Shown piece by piece: positions 11,701 through 23,830 of a DNA stretch of 64,000 nucleotides. Location: the NCBI RefSeq assembly GCF_021130785.1, contig NW_025778020.1, positions 44,921 to 108,920 on the forward strand. Direction: 5' to 3'. The stretch comes from Homalodisca vitripennis. Its lineage: Eukaryota; Arthropoda; Insecta; Hemiptera; Cicadellidae. The notes under the pieces are model-generated. The model was not told the origin of the DNA and did not search any database. It saw nothing but the letters and a program-made list of their open reading frames with translations. Each line of letters begins with the position of its first letter. Positions within the stretch are counted from its first letter, which is position 1. A program made the position numbers and the translations under genes.

Positions 11701-12439
11701 AAACAATAGCATTATTAAATTATTGAAATATTTCGGCCGAAAAACTGTAAAATAGAAACAGTTTCTTTAAAACTGTAATTAAAGAACCTGATATAGTTTT
11801 GCATTATACAAGATGGAGGAAAATGACGTTATTAAATGGTTTTTGTGGCCTTTAAAAGATGAAATAAAATGTTTATAATAAATTATATTTTCTGAGACGC
11901 TTAAATGAGAAGTTAAATTTCAGAACTTCAAGTGCAGTCTAAACAAACTCACAGTAGCAGTTGTAAAATGAATGTTGTATCTGTGTGAAATCGGTTTAGG
12001 AGGAAATTACTTGTCACATAACTTTCTTTCAAACCAGCTTATAAAGACCCTTGGGAGTCTGTTTGGTTACTTGTTCGGTAGCTGAAATTTCTTTTATGAA
12101 ATTTTTCTTGTCGCTATAAAAGACAGGTTCGTTACATTCTGGAAACCGATATTTATATATAATATTTGTCGTCAGAATATTTCATCTAAAAATTACATAA
12201 AGGGCAAAATATTCTTACTAATAAACACATTTAACTCCTTCTATATGTATAAAACAAAATAATTAAACGAAAGTAGAATTTATGAAAATAACTTGTTTGG
12301 AGACTTTCTTTAAACCTGTATGTTGGAGTGTCTGAACACGCATTTCCGATCTTATTAATTTATTTTTATTTGTTAAAAACCCTGTAACTATATAGTTATC
12401 ACACACATGTATACCTACTTTAGAAATAAGTATTATTCA

Positions 12440-12490
<51 letters not shown>

Positions 12491-14621
12491 GGAACTAAGA
12501 AAACGCTGTTATTATAAATGAGAACATCTTACGTAGGTAATACAAAATCGTTAAGAGGTGAGAATCTCACAGCGATTGATTGATGATCTGTTAACGATCA
12601 TAACTTCTGATAATTTATCATCTCATTTACAATACGGGCCATAAATTTGTGTGTTTCTCTTACTTTTAGCATGTGGGAAAGCTACAATGTACTTTCAACG
12701 CTTAAACGATAGTAGAAAATAATTCACTATCGTAGAGTTTTTAATGCAATGACGTTTCGATAAAGAAAAATTAATATAGCATGATATGCTTATGGAAATT
12801 TAAGCCAACATGTTTTTTGAGTTAAAAAACAGTTATCCAAGCATTATAGAATAATTTTATTCACGAATCACAAAAAATGTATTAACTTTCGCAAAAGTAT
12901 ATTGCAGACTACACTGTTTTAAGATATTAAATCTTAAAGGTATATTATAAATCATGCATATTTTTAAATGGATCATATTACATTTTGTTTTTCGTTATAA
13001 GAACCACATATTTCCTTATAATAATATCTTTTACATTTTAAGACTTACAAACTACCGTTTTTTATATTTCTGTGTCATTTAAATGGGATTAAATTTCAAT
13101 AGTTATAACATAACATTCCTGAAAATACGCTATTTCGGTTTTAGTGAAATAATTCATTAGTCATTTGATAAGTAGCTCAAATATAATTTTTAAATTTTAT
13201 AAAAGAGAATGGTAACACGTACACTATTATTTAATTTTTACAGTAAAAACTTGGAGCACGATGAATTAAACTTAAGAAATGAACATTTATTTCTTGTATA
13301 TTTTGTAAATATAATGTTTTATATAAACACTTTTGTAGTGTACAAATTACTTTAAATTACTGGTTGTGTTGGCTGAACGTCAACAAAGCATATGACTTAT
13401 TTGGATTTAAAGACGTGATTTATGTATATTTTTCTGCCTATTTGTTTTAAGACGTTTTTGAAAATAAGCTGATTTTTAGATTTAAAATAATGTTTGAAAC
13501 TTCATCCCTATACGATATAACATCCAGTTTCGTGAGCTTGTATGTCATTCCTTCTGACTGTACTGAGCGAGTGAAATAAGCTTTACTTGGTTTAATGTAA
13601 AGGTTGATGGCAATGAGAAAATTATAGAATAAAAACATTTGTAAATAAACTGAGTACAATTGTATTATATTGCATCATGTGACATAGAAACATATGTAAC
13701 CTAATTATCCACAGGATATATTGGAAACGGTTGTACCCCTAGAATTTATTTCTACATAAAAAAGAATAAGTATATTGAGAACCGTCCATAAAGTGTGGGC
13801 TGAATATAATTACATTCTATCAATCATCAAGCTGACTCAATTTCTATTTTGTATGCAGGGGAATGTATACAGTTCTCTTCTGTACGTTTGGATATCTGTC
13901 CGCCTATAGTTCCATACAAGGATTAAATTCATAGTTGACTCATGTTAATTTACTTAAAATTTATTAGGAATTTGTTAATAGGTTTTTGAAAAAATGCCTC
14001 AAAAAGGAAAGTTTTGGGTTACCAAAAATTATTTTAAACAATTAATTAATGTCAATACTTTTATTCTTATTGAAATAGATTTTGATTGACTTTGGAATCA
14101 AATAAATTTCACTTTGGTTAAAATAATTGATATTCATTTATATTAATGTCCACTTTGGATTTTATAGAATAAGTAAATATACATGTAGTTATTGAATTGC
14201 ATATAAGCTTCTTATTTCATATTTCAATAACACACATCACATTTATGCTGTGAGTATGTTGTTAAGGTACAAAATAAACGCATACATTCAAAAAGATAAA
14301 GCCAAACATATCTTTGTAACTGCAGAAATACAAAAGTGCTGTTTGTAATCTAAGCCGCTCCGCTTTATTTGATTTTACTTACTTAAAAAAGGTTTAATTT
14401 TTCATATGTACTCTTCTTGTCAACCTACAGAGAAGCTCGTTAGTAAATGTTAAAAACGAAACATTGTGCTACTATATAAATTGTTAAAACTAATGAAACG
14501 GAAATAAAAAAACACATTATACATTCTTATATAATTGTAAATAAGAATTATATTTTATATAGCTTATTTAAAATTATTGCAAAAGTAGAAGTACAAGAAT
14601 TATTCAAGTTAGAATTGCACT
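11701..14621. other. AT-rich spacer with an AT microsatellite
   Basis: Very AT-rich. A pure (AT)n tract of about 45 bp lies at 12443-12487. No gene is supported; the longest frame (13447-13659, minus) has no recognisable family. Confidence 0.55.
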
Positions 14622-15645
14622 AATAAAAGTAAACATGCGATGCAGCGATCTGCCACATCAGCGCAGTGGAGACTTACATACGCTTAAGAGCCTTCTGACA
14701 TAGGTCCGCTTTGTTCGTTTTATGTTAAATTTTATGTATTGATACATATATATTAAGTAAACATGCGATGCAGCGATCTGCACATCAGCGCAGTGGAGAC
14801 TTACATACGCTTAAGAGCCTTCTGACATAGGTCCGTTTTGTTCGTTTATGTTAAATTTTATGTATGATTGATACATATATATTAAGTAAACTATGCGATG
14901 CAGCGATCTGCACATCAGAGCGCAGTGGAGACTTACATACGCTTAAGAGCCTTCTGACATAGGTCCGTTTTGTTCGTTTATGTTAAATTTTATGTATTGA
15001 TACATATATATTAAGTAAACATGCGATGCAGCGATCTGCACATCAGCGCAGTGGAGACTTACATACGCTTAAGAGCCTTCTGACATAGCTCCGTTTTGTT
15101 CGTTTATGTTAAATTTTATGTATTGATACATATATATTAAGTAAACATGCGATGCAGCGATCTGCACATCAGCGCAGTGGAGACTTACATACGCTTAAGA
15201 GCCTTCTGACATAGGTCCGTTTTGTTCGTTTATGTTAAATTTTATGTATTGATACATATATATTAAGTAAACATGCGATGCAGCGATCTGCACATCAGCG
15301 CAGTGGAGACTTACATACGCTTAAGAGCCTTCTGACATAGGTCCGTTTTTGTTCGTTTATGTTAAATTTTATGTATTGATACATATATATTAAGTAAACA
15401 TGCGATGCAGCGATCTGCACATCAGCGCAGTGGAGACTTACATACGCTTAAGAGCCTTCTGACATAGGTCCGTTTTGTTCGTTTATGTTAAATTTTATGT
15501 ATTGATACATATATATTAAGTAAACATGCGATGCAGCGATCTGCACATCAGCGCAGTGGAGACTTACATACGCTTAAGAGCCTTCTGACATAGGTCCGTT
15601 TTGTTCGTTTATGTTAAATTTTATGTATTGATACATATATAATTA
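14622..15645. repeat. 126-bp tandem repeat x8
   Basis: The anchor ATGCGATGCAGCGATCTG recurs at about 14634, 14762, 14892, 15020, 15146, 15272, 15399 and 15525. Period is 126-130 bp, with most length variation from one- or two-base indels. Each unit has a GC-richer half (GCAGCGATCTGCACATCAGC) and an AT-rich half ending in GATACATATATA. Confidence 0.95.
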
Positions 15646-18161
15646 AAACATATAAAAACTATAATATTTTAACAAATTATAAAATATAAATTTTCAGTAC
15701 TATACATTAAACAGCTCATTTGAGACTAATGTTAGACCGTAGCAAACAAGTAAAGCTTTAGTTATTTTCACAGAATTTTTTTCTTAATACTTCTTAACAA
15801 TTAAAAGATATTTTTGGCTATAACATTTTTATTTCAACAATTTAAAACTAATTAATACGCACCTCAATAAAGTACGAATGATAGTTACACATATATCGTA
15901 GATGTTCACTTGTATTACATTATACTTACAAATGAATGGAAATTTCCCCTGAGAAACAATAAGTGGCCACAATCTCTGAGAACTAGAAAACCACTCAGTT
16001 GATTGCCACTTAGTTTTTGGTTTCATGTATTACATACTTTTAATTAAGCTATTTAAAATACTACGTTTCTTTACAACACGTTCCAAACTAGTTTCATTTA
16101 ATTGTTAGGTAGCAGTTAATCGATTTCAAATTTCTGGTCAGAACAGTTTTTGTAGTAATTTGTAAAATTACAAATTAATAAAATAAAAACTTGCGGACAA
16201 TGCTTCCAGAAAACGTGTTCTTGATTGATCAGGCACGACACGGCTGTGGAGGGAAGCCTAATTCTAACTGTGTTAATCTGTACATCTCTAGGAATAGGCT
16301 CAGTTATCGTATAATCACGAATTATTCAAAACACTAAATATATACATTTGAATAGGATTCATATTTGTTTCCTGATAATCTATAAAGGATTAGTAGATAT
16401 GCATAAAAGTACGCTTTTATTCTGTTGGCATAACTTTATTTATTATGTATGTAATCTGAGTTCATTTTGAAATGGGATTTTTGAAAGGATGAATAGATTT
16501 TTTCTAATCCTGAAATTAGCTTGGTAAAATGCTCCACATCAGACAGTCACCCTCTATTCCCGGAGACCTCTTAAAGGTTCGAATTGACTGCTAACTGTCG
16601 TGTTACAACGGACAATTCTGCAATATATCGTTTGTTTGCTTGAAGATTCATTCAGTCTCTTTTACTCTCCCTCCACTTCCACTTAGGTTTCTCTCGGATT
16701 TTGACAAATATGTAGTTTGTGGTGAGAGACCGCTTTCAAAGGTCGCGGTTACCTTTTAAGTAAAATCTCTTTGTCCAGTGTAATTAACGTGTTCCAGCAA
16801 TATTACAGGCCATGGCAGCAGAATTGTAGTGTCCTGGCGAGTATATTGCAGTCGTCCTCAGCTAGGTAGTTTTGTAATAAGTGATACGTGTAATATAGTT
16901 CCCTTGAAGTGATGACTTTTTTGTGTTCTAGAAACTGAACTAAAGGCAGTTGTGTATCATTAGGAAACGAGTCTAAACGTAATATACTGCTGCAATACGA
17001 CGAATTTATTTAGTTTTTTAACTTCAAGCGCACCAAAATAATTAAATACTGCAATAATTTTGTTTTGCAATAACCCTTCATTCTACATCTTTGTATAATT
17101 CTATTTTGAAATTATTTTTACTGATCGAGTTATACTACAAGGAAATGTGCGCGAATGCTGAAGTCATAAGTAAAAGAATAGACGTACCACATACATGAAA
17201 CTGCAAGACCCTCAGAGACAGAAGTGTTCTGTACAGAGTAAGACGAATACAGTTAGAACTGTGTTGATAATACAATACTAATTGCTTTGAAGTTGACATA
17301 ACAATATATTGCATTGTTCCAACTAACCTTTGTGTAGTTGCCAACCGTGCAGTGTGATAAATTAGCCACTAACTTGAGAATAGCAGTTAGTGCGTAGGCT
17401 ACCAACCTTTTAACACCAAAATAAATGTGCAATTCATCTCTATTATTCTCCACACTTATCTTTTACTTTATAAACTTTGTTGCGTTTTTGGTTGAGCGTC
17501 AGTGAAGCCTGTCATTAGAGGGGAAGACAGATTTCATTTCTGCCTGTCTCTCTGTCCGTCTATCTGCATGACTCTTTATACGATATCTCGAAAGATAACT
17601 GACATTTGGAATTTTTATGGAGCTTTATTTCCAACAGTAATTACACTTCGATTACGATGAATGATACTCCATGGTATTTGGCTGAGCGTTACTAAATAAT
17701 TTTACATTGGTCTTATAGATAAACATGATAACAAAGATAACATAGGAGAATAATGAAATGTGTGAAAAAATAATATAAGATTTTAAAATGTGACATTTGT
17801 TTACAAAATGTTTACCTATAAAATAAATTGAAACAATTATGTTATGGGAACTCAATTTTAAAGTTCGATGACAAGATTTGAGTTCTCTTCATAAATCATC
17901 AGAATGTATATAAATACTATTATTTAAAACATACTATGGAATATATTTAAAAAAAAAAAAACATAAATGTAAAATGTGGACCAGATATTTTACATGTATA
18001 TTTAAAAATTTGCATTACATTTGAAATAGTAAAAAATGAGTTATATGATACAAAATGCAATTTGACTGAGAGTCATTGACCTCGTGTTTCTGAATTAGGT
18101 CAAATAAATAATATCTCGTACTTCCGCGATTTCCAAACATGTTGGTGATGTAACCCCTCAC
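15646..18161. other. AT-rich spacer with repeat fragments and a possible tRNA-like relic
   Basis: No gene is supported. Near 16508-16590, TAGCTTGGTAAAATGC followed about 65 nt later by GGTTCGAATTG resembles decayed A and B boxes of a tRNA-derived SINE. At 17485-17880 a patch with CTGTCTCTCTGTCCGTCTATCTG is bracketed by GGTTGAGCGTCAGTGAAGC and GGCTGAGCGTTACTAA, variants of a motif found elsewhere in the window. The patch at 16640-16880 is more balanced in composition but has no convincing exon. Confidence 0.4.
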
Positions 18162-19716
18162 TTGTCCTGTAAATTCACAACCATACTGTAGCCTAGACTT
18201 TAACTGGGAGAAGTCCTAATTATCAGATCATGGATCACCTCCACACCTTGTCGTTCTTTAGTTCTCAGCTTGACAGCTTGGCATCCATTCTCTTTCCAGT
18301 TGAATCTGGAACATCTATTAAAACACGGTTAACATGACTGCGTTATCAGAGGGTAGTCTTTATATTAAGATATAAACACCCAGTTGTCCTGTACATTCAC
18401 AGCCATACTGTAGCCTAGAATTTAACTGGGAGAAGTCCTAATTATCAGATCATGGATCACCTCCACACCTTGTCGTTCCTTAGTTCTCAGCTTGACAGCT
18501 TGGCATCCATTCTCTTTCCAGTTGAATCTGGAACATCTATTAAAACACGGTTAACATGACTGCGTTATCAGAGGGTAGTCTTTATATTAAGATATAAACA
18601 CCTAGTTGTCCTGCACATTCACAGCCATACTGTAGCCTAGACTTTAACTGGGAGAAGTCCTAATTATCAGATCATGGATCACCTCCACACCTTGTCGTTC
18701 CTTAGTTCTCAGCTTGACAGCTTGGCATCCATTCTCTTTCCTGTTGGATCTGGAACATCTATTTAAACACGGTTAACTTGACTGCGTTATCAGAGGGTAG
18801 TCTTTATATTAAGATATAAACACCCAGTTGTCCTGTACATTCACAGCCATACTGTAGCCTAGACTTTAACTGGGAGAAGTCCTAATTATCAGATCATGGA
18901 TCACCTCCACACCTTGTCGTTCCTTAGTTCTCAGCTTGACAGCTTGGCATCCATTCTCTTTCCAGTTGGATCTGGAACATCTATTTAAACACGGTTAAAC
19001 TTGACTGCGTTATCAGAGGCTAGTCTTTATATTAAGATATAAACACCCAGTTGTCCTGTACATTCACAGCCATACTGTAGCCTAGACTTTAACTGGGAGA
19101 AGTCCTAATTATCAGATCATGGATCACCTCCACACCTTGTCGTTCCTTAGTTCTCAGCTTGACAGCTTGGCATCCATTCTCTTTCCAGTTGGATCTGGAA
19201 CATCTATTTAAACACGGTTAACTTGACTGCGTTATCAGAGGCTAGTCTTTATATTAAGATATAAACACCCAGTTGTCCTGTACATTCACAGCCATACTGT
19301 AGCCTAGACTTTAACTGGGAGAAGTCCTAATTATCAGATCATGGATCACCTCCACACCTTGTCGTTCCTTAGTTCTCAGCTTGACAGCTTGGCATCCATT
19401 CTCTTTCCAGTTGGATCTGGAACATCTATTTAAACACGGTTAACTTGACTGCGTTATCAGAGGCTAGTCTTTATATTAAGATATAAACACCCAGTTGTCC
19501 TGTACATTCACAGCCATACTGTAGCCTAGACTTTAACTGGGAGAAGTCCTAATTATCAGATCATGGATCACCTCCACACCTTGTCGTTCCTTAGTTCTCA
19601 GCTTGACAGCTTGGCATCCATTCTCTTTCCAGTTGGATCTGGAACATCTATTTAAACACGGTTAACTTGACTGCGTTATCAGAGGGTAGTCTTTATATTA
19701 AGATATAAACACCCAG
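18162..19716. repeat. 222-bp tandem repeat x7
   Basis: The anchor TTGTCCTGTA recurs at 18162, 18384, 18606, 18828, 19051, 19273 and 19495, a strict 222-223 bp period. The later copies share variants (GTTGGATCTGG, ATTTAAACACGG) that the first two lack (GTTGAATCTGG, ATTAAAACACGG), so the array has grown by duplication of blocks. The first copy is the most diverged. Confidence 0.96.
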
Positions 19717-21768
19717 TTGGACTGGATAGGAACTCTATACTTACTAGTAAACAGAAATATACCGTGACTTGTTATTGGTTATTTTTTATACATAAGACTG
19801 ACGTTTATAGTACCTTAACTAAGTAATGGTTAAAATTTACATGCATTCGAGTCAATATACTTTTATAAAATACAAAAATATACATTTTGTAACTGAAAAA
19901 CGTATCTAAGAAATCTTATAATTACCCATGTGGTATGATGATACCTCAAGTTATGATATCTTGAGGCAAAAAATAGTCTTCTACTTTCTAAAGATTTTTG
20001 ATCTTGTTAACTTAAATATTCTTCTGTAAAAACTGTAAATTGAATTAAAGATACATGTCAAGTTAGTTTGCAAATATTATGATTGATGTCAAACTATAAC
20101 ACATTTGTAGGAAGTCAAAACACTAATAATAAAAAATGAACAATATTTTACATCAATAAATTACTCATGAAGGAGTTACAGGTTCTATGTTATGTGCTAT
20201 ATAAATTATATTTAAGATAATTTAATTTCTAATGTAGAAAGTAATAAATTATTGCAAACAGTTGTATATACTAAGTTTGTATTGCATTTGAGTCTAAACG
20301 TAAAGGCATGCTGAGATCGTAAGTAGTGTGTTGTGGCTGAGTAGAGCTTTTAACCCCTCCTGTGAAACAGCTTTCAAACCCCGGAAACAGACAAATGGAA
20401 AAACCGAGAGGGAATCGATGCAGAAACATATCCTTCCTCTACCACTTTTTATTTCACATATGTTCAAACGTATACAAGAGAAACTGCACAATTCTAAAAT
20501 GAGCACTGTTAAACTGTAAGTGTTATGTTTAAAGTTTGTTATAGAATTTGTAAAAACAAGACGTAATAATTATAAAAATTAAGATTTCAACTGGACAATC
20601 TATAACTAACGTAGAGTGATTTCCACATTTTTGAAGTTCCACAGAATACAAGTACCTGATAGTGCATCTTGTAATAATTGTAGTGCTGACAATTTCACAC
20701 GGTGCCAAGTCTCTGTAGGTTAGTTAGGGGTCCTAATCGTACTGCACTACTAGAGACGGCCATGGAATAGTCCATAGAGGTCGAAATAAACGGAGATGGG
20801 TTCTGCTCTTATTGCTTAAATGTTTTACAAAGCCAGTTGTTGATAAACGAAATCCGATTTCTGCCCACGATAAGTGTCCAATGAGATAATCTATAAAATT
20901 TAAATATAATTTGAAACTCTAACTTTATTACTTCGACATTGGTACTGAAAACCTAGGTATATTTGGAATCCTGATTTCTGTCTATAAAAAAGTAGCTCTG
21001 GTTACATTGGTTCTTATGGATAAACCGTATTGAAAACAAGAAAAGCAAAGAGAAATTAATAGCCATAGCTATTGTGAAGGTTATTTGCATGCCATTTTAA
21101 ATGCCGTATAAAAAAAAGTAAATTTCTGAACAAGCTAAATGCTAAAAAATATTTTTGCTGTTTTATGTTACTGTTTTATATTGATGAAAAATTGAATGAA
21201 ACAACTTGAATCTCATGTATAGTGGTTGAAAAGTTATATTAACTCACATAATTAATTGTCTTTGTGTTTAGTAAATATATTTGGTATATTTTAAAATAAT
21301 TTTGCAAAGACCATGTAAATTATAAAATTTTCTCAATACCTCGATAATAAAGCGATAATATGCAATCTTCTGTATTACATTATTATCAGTTGCATACTTG
21401 TATGAATGCTGCACAATCGTTGGATAGTACCTTTAAAACAGAGAGATTACTCTTGCCAGATGAAGATCAACAGATTTATTACACTAGATAGTGCAGATTG
21501 ACTGTTTTCAATAGTAATCACACGTTTATATTTATATGAGTATTATAATTATTATTTTTCCTACTTGTCTTATTAATACCGAATTTTAAGTAGACAAAAT
21601 CCACCGAATTAGTAAAATGAATTACCAAGACATATTTTATATGTTCGCAGCTTTCTTTGTTGTGGCAATGATATAAAAAGGTCAGTGTTTGTCTTAAAAA
21701 TGTTTGGTTCATAAATATCAGCCATTAACTAACATTTTGTTAGGCTAATGAGGTGAACCTGAGAACTG
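19717..21768. other. AT-rich spacer, no gene supported
   Basis: Mostly AT-rich. At 20300-20520 a more balanced patch holds open frames on both strands and ends beside GTAAGTG, a donor-like site near 20516. No homologue is recognised. At 20690-20840 another GC-richer patch has no identifiable origin. Confidence 0.4.
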
Positions 21769-21960
21769 CTTTAGATAGAGTTATTTCGTTAAATTGGTCA
21801 ATTAATCACAATATGAATAGCTGGGGAAAAAACTTGTATTGTAGATAGAAAGTTACTTTAGATAGAGTATATTTCGTTTTTTAAATTGGGTCAATTCATC
21901 ACAATATGAATAGCTTTAAAAACACTTGTATTGTAGATAGAAAGATACTTTAGATAGAAG
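21769..21960. repeat. about 90-bp direct duplication
   Basis: Two imperfect copies plus the start of a third: CTTTAGATAGAG occurs near 21769 and 21856, and CTTTAGATAGAAG near 21948. The copies differ by several small indels. Confidence 0.85.
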
Positions 21961-22064
21961 TTAATAGTCTGGTACGCATGATGAACGATTGATACCAACA
22001 TTTGCTAACAAATGTATATATCATAAAGATTTGTTTGTACCCATAATTTAGAATGCATTCAAAA

Positions 22065-22066
<2 letters not shown>

Positions 22067-22120
<54 letters not shown>
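22067..22120. repeat. (AT)n microsatellite
   Basis: Pure AT dinucleotide run of about 54 bp, just upstream of the 144-bp satellite. Confidence 0.98.
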
Positions 22121-22123
<3 letters not shown>

Positions 22124-22149
22124 CATGTGGCTACACATCATATTTTTAC

Positions 22150-22979
22150 ATGGTATTATATATGAGAGTTTAGATGACACTATCCGTTAAAGGTTGGATC
22201 AAGTTCCGCAGACGAATCACAATCGTTTTATGATTTATACTAGCTACTCTTTCTTGTTGTCAACCCTTATAAACCACCCTCGGCTTAATATTCATGGCAT
22301 TATATATGAGAGTTTAGATGACACTATCCGTTAATGGTTGGATCAAGTTCCGCAGACGAATCACAATCGTTTTATGATTCATACTAGCTACTCTCTCTTG
22401 TTGTCAACCCTTATAAATCACCCTCGGCTTAATATATATGGCATTATATATGAGAGTTTAGATGAAACTATCCGTTAATGGTTGGATCAAGTTCCGCAGA
22501 CGAATCACAATCGTTTTATGATTTATACTAGCTACTCTCTCTTGTTGTCAACCCTTATAAATCACCCTCGGCTTAATATATATGGCATTATATATGAGAG
22601 TTTAGATGAAACTATCCGTTAAAGGTTGGATCAAGTTCCGCAGACGAATCACAATCGTTTTATGATTTATACTAGCTACTCTCTCTTGTTGTCAACCCTT
22701 ATAAATCACCCTCGGCTTAATATATATGGCATTATATATGAGAGTTTAGATGAAACTATCCGTTAATGGTTGGATCAAGTTCCGTAGACGAATCACAATC
22801 GTTTTATGATTTATACTAGCTACTCTCTCTTGTTGTCAACCCTTATAAATCACCCTCGGCTTAATATATATGGTATTATATATGAGAGTTTAGATGAAAC
22901 TATCCGTTAAAGGTTGGATCAAGTTCCGCAGACGAATCACAATTGTTTTATGATTTATACTAGCTACTCGCCTTCGGCT
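22150..22979. repeat. 144-bp satellite array, segment 1
   Basis: About 5.7 head-to-tail copies of a 144-bp unit, with GG(C/T)ATTATATATGAGAG at 22152, 22296, 22440 and on. Units differ at a few positions (GTTAATGG or GTTAAAGG; GATGACAC or GATGAAAC). The last unit is cut at TAGCTACTC by the next insertion and resumes at 25892, so the three segments were once one array. Confidence 0.96.
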
Positions 22980-23079
22980 CGCTGGGGGCTACGCCCCCAG
23001 GCCCCCATGATGTACGCTTGCAAATTCGGGGATAAGAGCAATTTGGTGATTGGTAAAATTCGGACATGAGGTCGTGCCA

Positions 23080-23830
23080 GGAAATTCCCTGGGGGGTTTA
23101 ACGCTACCAGGGGTTAAGACATCAGGGGGTTATCTGGTTATACCAGGAACTTCCCAAGGGGGGTTAAGAGATATGGTGAGTGGTAAAATTCAGACATGAG
23201 GTCATGCTAGGAAATTCCCGGGGGGGGGTTTAAAGTTACCAGGGGGGTTAACACATCAGGGCGTTTAATTTACTCAGGAGGTTATCTGGTCATACCAGGA
23301 AATCCCGGGGGGGGTAATGTTACCGGGGGTTAATGAAACATACCAGGCCCCCTTTCGGGTGTTGGCCAGATTCGGATAAGCGGAATTCGGAATTATCTTG
23401 GACCTATGTTATTTAATTTTTCAGTTTTAATCAAAGTTTTGACTTTAAGGCCACTTTGTGGCTTAACCGTTAGAGATACGTGAAAAAGTGACTGGACCTT
23501 TCTTGTCGGAAATTTGATTTTATTTTTCGATTCCGTCGTCAGATTTTAGCTGCGACCTTTGGGTTTAGCCAGGAATGAGCTCGGGAGAAAAGTCTGCACT
23601 GGTCAGCTATCGTGAATTGTTTAGTACAAACATAATAAAAACCGACCTTAAGGCAGTATTTTAAGTTGAACAGTTGGTTTAATATCATCAGGAGATTATC
23701 TAGTCAAGCCAGGAAATTCCCTGGGGGGGTTTAAACACATCAGGGGGTTTAATTTATTCAGGAGGTTATCTGGTCATACCAGGAAATCCCCGGGGGGGGG
23801 GGTGTTACCGGGGGTTAATTACACAGTTCG
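23080..23830 (+). repeat. G-run-rich repeats (CCAGGAAATTCCC…GGGGGG)
   Basis: Imperfect repeats of a phrase like TACCAGGAAATCCCCGGGG, followed by GTTACCGGGGGTTAA, occur near 23080, 23140, 23200, 23290, 23710 and 23775. Many contain runs of five to ten G, so the + strand could fold into G-quadruplexes. No coding role is seen. Confidence 0.7.

Noticed and set aside
14622..15645. CRISPR-like array
   Set aside because: Units are directly adjacent with no unique spacers, and the host is eukaryotic. The same holds for the other arrays.
16508..16590. A tRNA gene
   Set aside because: A- and B-box-like sequences are present, but no acceptor stem or anticodon arm pairs; at best a SINE relic.
20294..20519. 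Host exon with frames on both strands and a GTAAGTG donor
   Set aside because: No acceptor of quality, no homologue recognised, and both strands open equally.
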